Assembly (NCBI GenBank): GCA_021404525.1
Contig: JAAWWE010000002.1
Span: 124,001 to 188,000, forward strand
Reading direction: 5' to 3'
Length of the DNA stretch: 64,000 nucleotides
Source: Rhodobiaceae bacterium
GTDB lineage: Bacteria; Pseudomonadota; Alphaproteobacteria; Parvibaculales; Parvibaculaceae
Shown here: piece by piece, positions 16,106 through 25,010 of the stretch
How the letters are laid out: the number at the start of each line of letters is the position of its first letter
Position numbering within the stretch: position 1 is the stretch's first letter
Made by a program: the position numbers and the translations under genes
The notes under the pieces: model-generated
Told to the model about the DNA's origin: nothing
Database searches by the model: none
The model's input: only the letters and a program-made list of their open reading frames with translations

Positions 16106-16984
16106 ATGACATCTTCTTTAAAGCGGATAACTCGTTCTTTAAAGTGGCTAACTCAATCGATCACCATCGCTATAGTGGCAACGTCAGCGTGGGGCATAGC
16201 GTTGACTGGCGCGACCGCTGCTGCCGACACTACCGAGCACGCATTGCAGAGCATCCGCCCAGACTTGAAGGAAATTCTCTACGCAATAACCTATCGAATT
16301 CAGGGTGTGACGTTTGAGGTGTCACCGACCTTGCTTTTTAACGAGGATATTGGCGAAATCGCCGATCCGACAGGGTTGTCATACAAATTCCTGAATCTGC
16401 AAGACATCGCCCTGATGAAGTTTGAAGAACGTCACCACGAAAGCTTTGCTGCGACAGTTGTACTGAAGTTTGAAGACGCCATGGGCAAACGCGCGTTCCT
16501 GTCCGTCGCGGCACAATACACCGCAAAGAACGGGGTAATTTACGTCGAAGAGGCCGCAGTTGAGCCCTTCTACTCGCCGCTGGGTGACGCGGTTATTTTG
16601 CTGGCGCGCAGCAAAGACCTTCCCGACTTCTCCCTCCTTCAAGACATGTCTTTGGAAGAAGCCTATTTGCAGGTGTTGCAAAATGGGATCGAACTAGACG
16701 AAGCTTCCCTGTCACGCTCGGAGCCGGAGCGGCTTACGCTGTTGATCCTAGATCAAGTGCGCCAACGCGAGGGTACAAGTCTTGATATTCTTCACCGAGG
16801 CGGAGCGCGTCCTGATGTCAAAGCCTTAAGCCGCCACAACCAGGGAGGGTGGACATATATCCTGGTGGAGGCTGATTTCCCTCCAAATGAAGGAACGGAG
16901 TTTGAGTTGTTTCGCCTCAGTGGGACTTCTGATGGCTCTGAACCTGTCTCACTTGGTCAGCTATCACTCGGCGCCGGGGACTAG
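16106..16984 (+). CDS. Exported protein of unknown function
   Basis: A 292-aa protein I do not recognise. A hydrophobic segment (ITIAIVATSAWGIALTGATA) after a basic start suggests a signal peptide cleaved near TAAADTTEH; the rest is soluble, mixed alpha/beta and acidic. ATG 16106 was chosen because GGGGGAGG lies just upstream; a start at 16034 would overlap the previous stop but puts extra residues before the signal. It follows the proline-rich protein by 68 nt and is probably co-transcribed with it, so the two may act together in the envelope. Confidence 0.7.
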   Translation: MTSSLKRITRSLKWLTQSITIAIVATSAWGIALTGATAAADTTEHALQSIRPDLKEILYAITYRIQGVTFEVSPTLLFNEDIGEIADPTGLSYKFLNLQDIALMKFEERHHESFAATVVLKFEDAMGKRAFLSVAAQYTAKNGVIYVEEAAVEPFYSPLGDAVILLARSKDLPDFSLLQDMSLEEAYLQVLQNGIELDEASLSRSEPERLTLLILDQVRQREGTSLDILHRGGARPDVKALSRHNQGGWTYILVEADFPPNEGTEFELFRLSGTSDGSEPVSLGQLSLGAGD

Positions 16985-17100
16985 AGTTGTGACTTGCTTC
17001 CTTGGTGGCGGGTGTCGAAACTGCAGACACGCTGTGTGTGAGACGCTACTCTGTGGGATGAACATCCGTTATTTGTAGGGCATATGAGGGGCGAGAAGGC

Positions 17101-18930
17101 ATGTCAGTGGTCGACCGAAGCGCACAATCTTCTGCGACCGACTCTAATCGCACTTCAAAAAAAACTCCTGCAATAGACACCCGATTATTTTATGCCCAGG
17201 TCCGTATGATGTATGCAACCGCCAATCCGGGGGTCATGCATACGGTGCTCGTGCTCATTGTGGGATGGATGTATTGGGGGGTTGCTAACCAGGACCAGCT
17301 GCTTCTGTGGCTTGGCGTGATGCTTGCCATTTCGATCGGTCGCCTGGTCATGGTTCAAATGTTTGCGGCGAACCCTCCACATGATGACGATCTGCGCCGA
17401 TGGGATCAGCTCTATCTAGCGGCTGTTTTTGTGAATGGCATTTGTTGGGGGGCTGCCGGCTTTCTCCTTTATCCAAAAGATAATGTTGTCTATCAAGTTG
17501 TTCTGGCATTCCTAATCGGAGGTATGAGTGCGTCCGCGACAGCATCTCTCGCGGCGAGGCAAATTGCTGTCGTACTGGCCGTTTGTCCGGCATTGCTTAT
17601 TGCCTCTACTCGATTTCTGTTTGACGGAACATCCGGCCATGTAGAAATGGGAGTAATCCTTGTTTTGTATTTGGCAGTGCTGATGAACATTGGTCGCTCG
17701 ATGAACCGGCAGATCGTCGATGCGCTATCTCTACGTTTTGAAAATCAGGTTCTGGTGGAATCGCTGGAAAACAGCGTGAACGACCTTGAAGTAGCAAGAG
17801 GTGTCGCGGAACAGTCCAGTCGCGCGAAGACACGGTTTTTGGCTTCGGCAAGTCATGATCTGCGGCAACCGATCCATGCGATGACTCTTTTTGTATCAGC
17901 ATTAGCCCGACGGTTTTCGGAAGACAGACAGAGCCAAGATCTTATTGCCAAAATCAATCGCTCACTTGATAGCGTCAGGGGTCTTCTCGACTCACTACTG
18001 GATATTTCGAAACTGGACGCTGGAATCGTCCATGTTCGTACAGATCGTATTGAGCTTAGAGCTCTCTTAGACCAGGTCGTAAATGAGTTTTCTGGTGTCG
18101 CAGAGCAAAACGGTTTGTACCTGCGGGCAGCTGGCGCGAGCGCATTTGTTGATAGCGACCACGTATTGTTAGGGCAGATAGTCCGCAACCTGACAGCAAA
18201 TGCTATCCGCTACACCGACCAAGGAGGAGTCTTGGTAGCTGTCCGAAAACGCGGCGGTACTGCGCAGATTGAGGTTTGGGATACCGGCATGGGTATAAAA
18301 CCAGACGACCAGAGCGAAATCTTCCAGGAGTTTTTCCAGCTGCGAAATCCTTCAGGTGATCAGCAGGGCGGGCTTGGGTTGGGGCTCTCTATTGTGAAGC
18401 GAACCTGTGATCTTCTAGATTGCCAAATAGCCGTCTCATCTGAGTTTGGTAAAGGAAGTCGGTTCGTCGTAACGCTCCCGCTTGCCGCCGATCAGACTCA
18501 GGTCGCGCTGCCTTCAGACATGAATATGCCAGACATTGCTGCCGGGCAGGATGCAGCGCATGTACTGCTGATCGAAGATGACCCTCTGTCTGCGGACGCG
18601 TTGAAGAGCTTGCTTGAAAGCTGGGGGTTTAATTGTGCGTTGACAGATGGCTACGCTGGCGTCGCGCATGCGATCGGTTCTCTGAGCGGCAGAGTTGATC
18701 TCATCATTTCCGATTATCGGTTGGGGCATGGTGAGACTGGAGATGGCGTCGCGAAAGAGGCGCGCTCGCAAATTGGCGCCGAGACACCGGTGTTGATTGT
18801 GACTGGTGATACCGGGCCGGATCGTCTTTTGGACTTACGTGAAACCGGCTTTGACTTGTTGCATAAACCCGTCCAGCCGGCGGAGCTGCGCGCACTTGTC
18901 CGCCACCTACTGACGCAGAACGCAAACTAG
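17101..18930 (+). CDS. Hybrid sensor histidine kinase/response regulator
   Basis: Membrane-bound kinase, 609 aa. About six hydrophobic helices fill residues 35-210, for example HTVLVLIVGWMYWGV and VVLAFLIGGMSASATA. A HisKA motif SASHDLRQPIHA follows, with phospho-acceptor His252, then an ATPase domain with NLTANAIRYT, DTGMGI and GLGLGLSIV, and a C-terminal receiver domain (IEDDPLSADAL, phospho-aspartate in IISDYRL, lysine in LLHKPVQP). The SHDLRQP type usually pairs with LuxR-type response regulators; one is encoded convergently at 18950. The signal may be linked to the upstream secreted proteins. AGAAGG precedes the ATG. Confidence 0.9.
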   Translation: MSVVDRSAQSSATDSNRTSKKTPAIDTRLFYAQVRMMYATANPGVMHTVLVLIVGWMYWGVANQDQLLLWLGVMLAISIGRLVMVQMFAANPPHDDDLRRWDQLYLAAVFVNGICWGAAGFLLYPKDNVVYQVVLAFLIGGMSASATASLAARQIAVVLAVCPALLIASTRFLFDGTSGHVEMGVILVLYLAVLMNIGRSMNRQIVDALSLRFENQVLVESLENSVNDLEVARGVAEQSSRAKTRFLASASHDLRQPIHAMTLFVSALARRFSEDRQSQDLIAKINRSLDSVRGLLDSLLDISKLDAGIVHVRTDRIELRALLDQVVNEFSGVAEQNGLYLRAAGASAFVDSDHVLLGQIVRNLTANAIRYTDQGGVLVAVRKRGGTAQIEVWDTGMGIKPDDQSEIFQEFFQLRNPSGDQQGGLGLGLSIVKRTCDLLDCQIAVSSEFGKGSRFVVTLPLAADQTQVALPSDMNMPDIAAGQDAAHVLLIEDDPLSADALKSLLESWGFNCALTDGYAGVAHAIGSLSGRVDLIISDYRLGHGETGDGVAKEARSQIGAETPVLIVTGDTGPDRLLDLRETGFDLLHKPVQPAELRALVRHLLTQNAN

Positions 18931-18949
18931 GCTCCATCGTGAGCTGGCG

Positions 18950-19576
18950 CTATTTGGCGCTCGTTTCCAGGATGCCAAGCCTTATGGCAGTTTGCACCGC
19001 CTCCGTGCGATTCCGCGCTGACAACTGCCTCAGTACTGCAGCAACATGAATCTTGACTGTGGGGAGAGCCAAGCCTAACTGGTTGGCGATGGTCTTGTTG
19101 GGAGCTCCTTCGGCTAACAATCGTAAGACCTGAGTCTGTCTGTCCGTCAGATTGGGTTCGCTGTCTTTGTCCAACATCTCCAGCGCTGACGGTGGCACAT
19201 AAATGCCGCCCGAAAGAACGAGTTGCAGGGCTCGGAGCATGATTGTTGGCGAGACAGACTTCGGGATGAAACCGGCGGCCCCGGCACTGATCAACTGTCG
19301 AATTGTGACAGGGTCGTCGGTACCTGACACAACGACTAAGGGCAAAGCAGGATACTCTCCGCGTATCTGCGCCATGCCTTCGCTTGGTGTCATGCCGGGC
19401 ATGTCAAGGTCCAACAGCAGAAGATCAAACTTCCGTCCCCCTGCCAATGCGGACATCACATCAGAGTAGGACGCAGCTTCAGTGATCCTGACCTCATCGC
19501 CTAGTTCGGAGAGCGTATGGCGGAGGCCTTGGCGCACAAGCCAATGGTCATCAGCGACGAGGAACGAGTAAGAGAT
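18950..19576 (-). CDS. LuxR/NarL-type response regulator with apparent ATC start codon
   Basis: Response regulator, 208 aa: receiver domain (residues 1-120) with acidic pair in FLVADDHW, phospho-aspartate in LLLLDLDMPGM and lysine in GFIPKSVSP, then a LuxR helix-turn-helix (LTDRQTQVLRLLAEGAPNKT, ALPTVKIHVAAVLRQL). The first canonical start, GTG 19537, would remove the first beta strand and the acidic pair. The frame continues upstream to ATC at 19576, which has AAGGAG at 7-nt spacing and a stop directly before it at 19580. Translation therefore probably begins at ATC, or the base is a mutation or sequence error. It ends 20 nt from the convergent kinase gene, its likely partner. Confidence 0.82.
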   Translation of the reverse strand: MSYSFLVADDHWLVRQGLRHTLSELGDEVRITEAASYSDVMSALAGGRKFDLLLLDLDMPGMTPSEGMAQIRGEYPALPLVVVSGTDDPVTIRQLISAGAAGFIPKSVSPTIMLRALQLVLSGGIYVPPSALEMLDKDSEPNLTDRQTQVLRLLAEGAPNKTIANQLGLALPTVKIHVAAVLRQLSARNRTEAVQTAIRLGILETSAK

Positions 19577-19663
19577 TGTCTAACTCCTTATTCTGTCTCG
19601 AGTTTTCTACTTTTTGGAACAAACTGACTTTGTCGCCTCAAGAAAGCACAAAGAATCTGTGGT

Positions 19664-20323
19664 TTATAGTAGTTCAAGAGGACTAGTCCTCCCATGTCCG
19701 TTTCCTTTTTTGTTTTGCCTATTCTGCCGCGCGATCTTCACCCAGTCTTCGGGCACTTGATATTTTCTCGGCGCCGCATGTGTGAAGTCCATGCCCATGC
19801 GGGTGCAGATCCACATGAGGGAAGAGCAAACATTCGTCGCATCGCCGACAAAGGTGACCTTCAAGTCCTCAAGCGTCTTACCTTTCGGTGCATGCTCAAT
19901 CATGGTGAGTACATCGCACAGGACTTGGGTCGGGTGATTATAGTCTGTGAGACCGTTGATCACGGGGACCGTTGCATGCTTTGCGAGTTCGGTAACGGTT
20001 TCGTGCGCCAGCGTCCGGGCTTCAATCACGTCGACCATGCGCGATACCACACGGGCTGTATCTGCGATGCTCTCGCGTGCACCCAAATGTATTTCGCCGG
20101 GTTTCAGATATAGAGCATGGCCCCCAAGCTTGGTCATGGCGACTTCAAAGGAAATTCGTGTTCGTGTAGAGGGTTCTTCGAAAATCATGCCCAAAGAGGC
20201 ACCGCGCAGCAGGGGCGGGCAGGCACCATCCTTGTCGGCCGCTTTTAGTAGGCGGGCCAACTCAATGATCTGCAGGAGCTCTTGTTTAGAATAGTCTTGA
20301 GTCTGAATAAAATGTTTGAGCAC
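19664..20323 (-). pseudogene. Truncated ornithine/putrescine carbamoyltransferase
   Basis: N-terminal two-thirds of an aspartate/ornithine carbamoyltransferase-family enzyme, 219 aa against the usual 300-340. The carbamoyl-phosphate motif STRTR (in EEPSTRTRISFE) and NHPTQVLCD are present, as is FVGDATNVCSSL. After KIARQN the sequence turns into an unrelated basic tail (RQNKKGNGHGRTSPLELL) and stops. The amino-acid loop (SMG) and the HCLP motif are missing, so the enzyme should be inactive. The lost part is not seen in other frames nearby. GTG 20323 has GGGGAG upstream, and the promoter region holds a 42-bp palindrome, so expression signals look intact. Ornithine or putrescine as original substrate cannot be told apart. 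Confidence 0.75.
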
Positions 20324-20341
20324 AGCGCGACTCCCCGGACC

Positions 20342-20383
20342 GGATGAAAAGCGTGATCAAATAATTGATCACAATTTTCATCC
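20342..20383. promoter_or_regulatory. 42-bp inverted repeat upstream of the carbamoyltransferase remnant
   Basis: GGATGAAAA (20342-20350) pairs with TTTTCATCC (20375-20383), and inside it GTGATCAA-ATAA-TTGATCAC (20353-20372) is perfect; only the two positions between them (GC against AA) break symmetry. It sits 19 nt upstream of the GTG start. It could be a regulator site (several half-sites of TGATCA) or a transcript structure. Confidence 0.6.
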
Positions 20384-20506
20384 TTAGGCCGGGCGCTGCA
20401 TTGATCCATCGCATGCCAGAGACAGATACGTCAGAAGGTACCATTTGTAGAATGTGTGCTCTTCGAGCAGCTCTACGGCGCCAACCAGTGGTGACCATAT
20501 TGGAAA

Positions 20507-21580
20507 TCAGCCTGTTTCCAAGACATTGATGCCTTTGTTGAACGGGGCAGCACGTTCCACATCGTAGTCTGACTTAGCCTTGACGGAAGAATCCCAGATC
20601 AAGGCGTACTCCTCCTGCGCCAGGAGAGCTTTCACCTTCTGCTGATCGTTACCGTTTAGTTTCTCGAACTCTTCACGCAGGCGCTCAAGGCAATAGACCC
20701 GATACCTGGACACAGGCATGTTCTTGTAGGTACATCCCTGAACGGTCATCTCAAATTGTTTTTGGTCCTGGCCATAGGCAATAGCATTCTCTTTCAGCTG
20801 CACAAGATGGGTTTCGCCGATCTCCTGGAGGAGAGGCGCTGCATCGCCAGGCACTGTGTCGAGAAGCGAAGTTTCGCCCGCAGTCGCATGCGCGTTCCAG
20901 ACCCGTGCAACCCATTCAGCGATGGCGGGCCACTCGTTGCGCATGATGGCAGCTGGCGTCGGATCCTGTCCGAAATGCCGAAGCATAGGGCCCATCATAC
21001 CGATATCTGCAATCGAGGGCGTATCGCCGAGCAAGTAGGGCCTGTTCTCGAGCATCGGAAGCATGCCTCGCATGGCATTGAAGAAACCTGCTTCCACATG
21101 GTTCCATGTATCACTTGTTACGCCATCTCTCTTCACAAAGAGAGTGTGTTGACGTTTCTTGACCATGCGCCTGCGAACAAATCGGGGCAGGCGTAAATGC
21201 GTTGTGACTTCATCGGCAAGAATACGCGAAAGCAGCTCCCGGTCATGGTCATAGCTCCATCGGTAGTGCATCGCTGATCTCCAGAGCCACTCATCACCAT
21301 AATCTTCAATAAGAAGGGCAATAAACCGAACAACCGGATCGATGGGCATAACAGGGCGGTCGGGATGCTCTGTTTCAAGCTGCTGGATGATAGGCGTGCT
21401 GTCAGACATCCAGCGCCCATCCGATCGTTCCACGATGGGTACCTGGATCGCGCCGGCGCGTTCGCGAACGAAATCTTGTTTCGCAAAGGGATGCTCCATC
21501 TCGTAGTCGATGCCCTTGTATCGAAGATAGGCCTCGAGTTTGCCGGTGTAGTAGGAAACAGAAACGCCCCAAACCTTCAT
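20507..21580 (-). CDS. Glutathione S-transferase family protein with long C-terminal extension
   Basis: A 357-aa protein, longer than usual GSTs (200-230 aa). Residues 1-80 form a thioredoxin-like GST N-domain (MKVWGVSVSYYTGKLEAYLR, VPIVERSDGRWMSDSTPIIQ) and residues 90-240 a helical GST C-domain (LLGDTPSIADIGMMGPM). The last 100 residues are extra, including YKNMPVSRYRVYCLERLRE. GST-like proteins of this type often occur in degradative loci as isomerases or thiol transferases. It is divergent from the Crp/Fnr gene at 21681, 100 nt apart, which may regulate it. Confidence 0.82.
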   Translation of the reverse strand: MKVWGVSVSYYTGKLEAYLRYKGIDYEMEHPFAKQDFVRERAGAIQVPIVERSDGRWMSDSTPIIQQLETEHPDRPVMPIDPVVRFIALLIEDYGDEWLWRSAMHYRWSYDHDRELLSRILADEVTTHLRLPRFVRRRMVKKRQHTLFVKRDGVTSDTWNHVEAGFFNAMRGMLPMLENRPYLLGDTPSIADIGMMGPMLRHFGQDPTPAAIMRNEWPAIAEWVARVWNAHATAGETSLLDTVPGDAAPLLQEIGETHLVQLKENAIAYGQDQKQFEMTVQGCTYKNMPVSRYRVYCLERLREEFEKLNGNDQQKVKALLAQEEYALIWDSSVKAKSDYDVERAAPFNKGINVLETG

Positions 21581-21680
21581 TTTCTTCCCTCCTTGAAGTC
21601 ACTCCCGCGACGGGAGACGGATTGACAGTACCGAGGGCGATCGGGCTAGAATGCTAAAAAGTTACATTTGAGGGCAATTT

Positions 21681-22373
21681 GTGAAAGTTCTCCGTCCGAA
21701 GACCAAAACACTGACGGACCTTCTGCCAGCAGAAGTCATGGAACGGCTGCTATCCACCGGGACGGCGAAACGGTATGCTGATGGCCAGATCATCCAGGAC
21801 AGGGGTGATAGACGTGCGGGCCTGACCATTGTGACAGCTGGAGAAGTAGTCGCCGGCAATGTAGGCCGCGACGGGTCCTTTCTCACCTCCGCCTTGCTCA
21901 GGGTGGGAGAAACTTTTGGGGAACAGACGCTGTTTTCCGATCTGAGGCGTACCCACACCTTATGGGCGCAAGGGCCGGCGGAGATCACATTTGTCAGCGC
22001 TAAGGCATTCTTCCGACTCCTAGAGCAGGAACCATCTATCGCTCACGCACTGCTGACACTGACGGTTCAACGCAATTACGAGATGATGGATTTCATTGAC
22101 TCTCAGCGGCGGTTTTCACTACGCGCCCGGGTAGCCCGATTGTTGCTTGCAACAGTGGACACCGACGACAATCACTCAACTGTCGAATGTCGCCAGGAAG
22201 ATCTGGCGCTAATGTTGGGCGTCTCACGAGTGGCGACAGGGAAGGCGCTCAAACAGTTGGAAGGCAAGGACCTAATCACGCTGCGCTACGGTCATATTGA
22301 TATTGATGACGTTGCGGGGCTTCGGGCGATGGTTGCTGGTGAGGATCAGTTTTTTGAAGTCGAAAATGACTGA
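21681..22373 (+). CDS. Crp/Fnr family transcriptional regulator
   Basis: A 230-aa regulator: cyclic-nucleotide-binding-like beta-roll (residues 20-130, with GQIIQDRGDRRAGLTIVTAG and FGEQTLFSD) followed by a dimer helix and a Crp-type winged helix (CRQEDLALMLGVSRVATGKA, LKQLEGKDLITLRYGHI). No FNR-type cysteine cluster is present, so an oxygen-sensing iron-sulfur cluster is unlikely. The start is GTG 21681, or possibly a codon just upstream. It is divergent from the GST gene. Its targets are unknown; the palindrome at 20342 is a possible one. Confidence 0.85.
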   Translation: MKVLRPKTKTLTDLLPAEVMERLLSTGTAKRYADGQIIQDRGDRRAGLTIVTAGEVVAGNVGRDGSFLTSALLRVGETFGEQTLFSDLRRTHTLWAQGPAEITFVSAKAFFRLLEQEPSIAHALLTLTVQRNYEMMDFIDSQRRFSLRARVARLLLATVDTDDNHSTVECRQEDLALMLGVSRVATGKALKQLEGKDLITLRYGHIDIDDVAGLRAMVAGEDQFFEVEND

Positions 22374-22474
22374 AGGTCGGCGTCTTTTTTTCAGGTTTCT
22401 CCATCCCCATTTCAGTATACCGTGCGCAGTAACTCCCATCGCAGCAATAGCTCAAAGAAAGAATTGGATACATC

Positions 22475-23302
22475 GTGACGACATATTCCGACAAAATCGT
22501 GTGGATCACTGGAGCATCATCAGGGATCGGCGAGGCACTGGCCAAAACCTTTGCCGCCAACGGCGCGGATATCATTTTGTCGGGGCGACGCGTGGACGCG
22601 TTGCAGGCGGTAGCCGATCAACTGCCAACCGAGACACTCGTGCTGCCTTTTGAGGTGACCGACTACAACGAGCTTGAGGCGATCGTCTCGAAAGCGTGGG
22701 ACTGGAAGGGGCGGGTCGATGTTCTCGTCAACAATGCCGGTGTCAGTCAGCGCAGCTTGGCAATACATACAACGCCACAAGTCTATACAGACCTGATCAA
22801 CATCGACCTGATCGCACCTATTTGGCTGACCCAGCTGCAATTGCCGCGGATGGTTGAAGCAGGCGGTGCGCACATTATTGCAATCAGTTCGGTTGCCGGC
22901 CGTTTCGGTCCGCCGCTTCGCACCGCCTATGCGGCTGCAAAACACGGACTGATAGGGTACATGGATGCGCTGCGAACCGAAGTGTCGAGCCGGCATAATA
23001 TCAATGTCACAAATGTCTTACCTGGATCCGTTGCAACCAATGTGTCTCGAAACGCGTTTACTGCCACCGGCTCAATACGCGGAAAATCGGACTCTGCGAT
23101 TGAAGGCGGGGATGACCCAATGGATTGCGCGAAAGCAATTCTTGAGGCGGTGGAGAACAATGTCCCAGAGTTAATCTTTGCCAGTGGCATGGAATTGGAT
23201 CTTGCAGAGATGCGTCATTCTGATCCGGCGAAACTCTTCGAGCTGGGCTCTCAATTTGGTGCGCAGATCGCAGAGCAATACGAATCTGGTGACGACTCAT
23301 AA
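22475..23302 (+). CDS. SDR family NAD(P)-dependent oxidoreductase
   Basis: Short-chain dehydrogenase, 275 aa. It shows the cofactor motif TGASSGIG, the NNAG motif in LVNNAGVSQRS, the catalytic serine in IAISSVAG and YxxxK in YAAAKHG. The long C-terminal part resembles DHRS7-type enzymes that act on lipid or steroid-like alcohols; this is family-level only. The start codon is GTG. It is 101 nt downstream of the Crp/Fnr gene on the same strand and converges with the DUF3137 gene. Confidence 0.88.
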   Translation: MTTYSDKIVWITGASSGIGEALAKTFAANGADIILSGRRVDALQAVADQLPTETLVLPFEVTDYNELEAIVSKAWDWKGRVDVLVNNAGVSQRSLAIHTTPQVYTDLINIDLIAPIWLTQLQLPRMVEAGGAHIIAISSVAGRFGPPLRTAYAAAKHGLIGYMDALRTEVSSRHNINVTNVLPGSVATNVSRNAFTATGSIRGKSDSAIEGGDDPMDCAKAILEAVENNVPELIFASGMELDLAEMRHSDPAKLFELGSQFGAQIAEQYESGDDS

Positions 23303-23330
23303 GCTGCCACCCCAGCTATCGCGGCTGAGC

Positions 23331-24251
23331 CTAGATTCGGGTTGAAGCATCCAGATTCAGGCCGTCAACAATCTCCTCGAACACCTGCAATTCTTGTTCG
23401 AAGAGCTGGACAGCGCTTTGTCGCGAAATGGGTTGGCTCATGTCCTTCACATCGAAAAAGCCCAATTCGTCGCGGCTTGATGACTTCGTGTCAATCGCAA
23501 GATAGAGAGAGCGTCGTTCGAAGGCTGCTTGTATCTGCGCATCTGGGAAGACACTGCGAATATCAAGCAGACGCTGCATGAAGCTTGGGGTCAGCAGATA
23601 GCGTGCCTCTACCTGGTCGCTGCTATAGACCTGAAACTGTTTTTCAAAAACCGGGTCTTCAAGCGTGACTCGCTCACCCTTTTGGGAGAAACCTGCGGCC
23701 CAGTTAAAAAAGCCGGAATCAGTGAGGACGACAGTCGATCCCTTAAAGTCTTTGGGAAAGTTGAAGCGGGCGAGGAGGCCTGAAAAGACGGTTCTAACAG
23801 AGTCAGACTTCCGGTTTTTGGTCCGCATCCTGGCGAGCGCTTCAAAAAGCTCGAAACGAACACCCTTGAGCTCACCCTCAAACAGATCTTCGACGTCCAG
23901 CTCATTATGCGCGCCCAGGAGGTTGAGGTCGCGATAGACACTTACGGCGCTTTCGGCTGGCCCATCGGCATCGAAGCGCCAGCCGCGGGCGTCCGCCATA
24001 TGAGACAGAATGTCGGTCTTCATCTGCTCCTTGAGTTCGGAGAGTTTGAATTCCGCGATCATGTAGGTGAGGCCGGCCCCGATGAGGGCAGCAATGAGAC
24101 CCTCCGGCCCAAAAGTCGCCGCTGCGATGATAGAAGCGGTTGCGACAATAGGTATGCCCAACAACCAGGTTTTTTTGCGCCAGGCCAAAGCCTCCAACCG
24201 TTCCTGTTCAAGTTCATCGAACAGGGTCGGATCAAAACGATATTTGCTCAT
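23331..24251 (-). CDS. DUF3137 domain membrane protein
   Basis: A 306-aa protein with two adjacent hydrophobic segments near the N terminus (TWLLGIPIVATASIIAAATF and GLIAALIGAGLTYMIAEF) and a long cytoplasmic domain of the DUF3137 type, recognisable from LFEALARMRTKN, TVFSGLLARFNFPKDFKGST and FEKQFQVYSSDQVEARYLLT. The function of the family is unknown. It lies 43 nt downstream of lemA, the usual partner in this arrangement, so both probably belong to one envelope-associated operon. Confidence 0.85.
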   Translation of the reverse strand: MSKYRFDPTLFDELEQERLEALAWRKKTWLLGIPIVATASIIAAATFGPEGLIAALIGAGLTYMIAEFKLSELKEQMKTDILSHMADARGWRFDADGPAESAVSVYRDLNLLGAHNELDVEDLFEGELKGVRFELFEALARMRTKNRKSDSVRTVFSGLLARFNFPKDFKGSTVVLTDSGFFNWAAGFSQKGERVTLEDPVFEKQFQVYSSDQVEARYLLTPSFMQRLLDIRSVFPDAQIQAAFERRSLYLAIDTKSSSRDELGFFDVKDMSQPISRQSAVQLFEQELQVFEEIVDGLNLDASTRI

Positions 24252-24294
24252 GACATAGGCCTAAGCGTCTGAAGGGGCATCGTGATAGCTGGCG

Positions 24295-24876
24295 TTAACT
24301 TGAAAGGATCTCACCCGCATCAACGGGTTTCCGCTCCGCTTCATCAATTTCGAAGAAAGGCATTGCCTTTACGCCTGCCAGGGCCGCGATTGTCGACGAG
24401 GGCCAGATTTCGACGGCATTTTGAAGGTCTTCTACAGCCGAGTTGTAGAAGCGGCGCGCTGCAGAGATGTGCCCCTCTACTTCTTCATATGTCTCTTGCG
24501 CGGTTTTCATGGCTTCGACAAATCGCGGTTCTGGGTAGTTCTCTGCGACCGCGAACAATTGGCGCATGCTTTGAGCAAGACCAGACTCAGCCTGCAGGCG
24601 GCCCTCGACGGCGTCCGGATCATCAGTGTCTGTCGGAATTTCAGTAGCGGTGCGTAGGCGGGTCACTTCCTCAATCAGCGACATTTCCTGTTTCATCGTC
24701 TCTTTGGCGATCTTAAGAACATTGGGAATCAGGTCATGGCGCTTTTTCAGTTGAACATCGATTGAGGAAAAGGCACTCCGTGCCCTATTCCGCTTTTGGA
24801 TAACCGACACGTACAACGAATATCCGATCACCGCGACCACACCGATTACGATGAGTAGTATCCAGGTGCTGTCCAT
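24295..24876 (-). CDS. lemA: LemA family protein
   Basis: A 193-aa LemA protein: an N-terminal membrane helix (TWILLIVIGVVAVIGYSLYV) is followed by the helical LemA domain with the hallmark KKRHDLIPNVLKIAKE and ARRFYNSAVEDLQNAVEIWP. LemA proteins are membrane-anchored, mostly outside the cytoplasm, and of unclear role. It is the first gene of a LemA-DUF3137 operon. Confidence 0.92.
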   Translation of the reverse strand: MDSTWILLIVIGVVAVIGYSLYVSVIQKRNRARSAFSSIDVQLKKRHDLIPNVLKIAKETMKQEMSLIEEVTRLRTATEIPTDTDDPDAVEGRLQAESGLAQSMRQLFAVAENYPEPRFVEAMKTAQETYEEVEGHISAARRFYNSAVEDLQNAVEIWPSSTIAALAGVKAMPFFEIDEAERKPVDAGEILSS

Positions 24877-25010
24877 GTCATGCCTCCAGCCGACGCCAGC
24901 TTTGTGGCGCCCAATGATCGAAAACTCAGTCTACAGTCTCGGCGAGCAGCAAAACAAACTCAAGCTGAACGGAAGATTAATACGCAGTCTTCACCCCGAC
25001 GCAGGCACTA

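Noticed and set aside
20353..20372. Palindrome as an FNR/Anr box
   Set aside because: The half-sites are in the opposite order (ATCAA-N4-TTGAT) to TTGAT-N4-ATCAA, and the nearby Crp/Fnr protein lacks the FNR cysteines.
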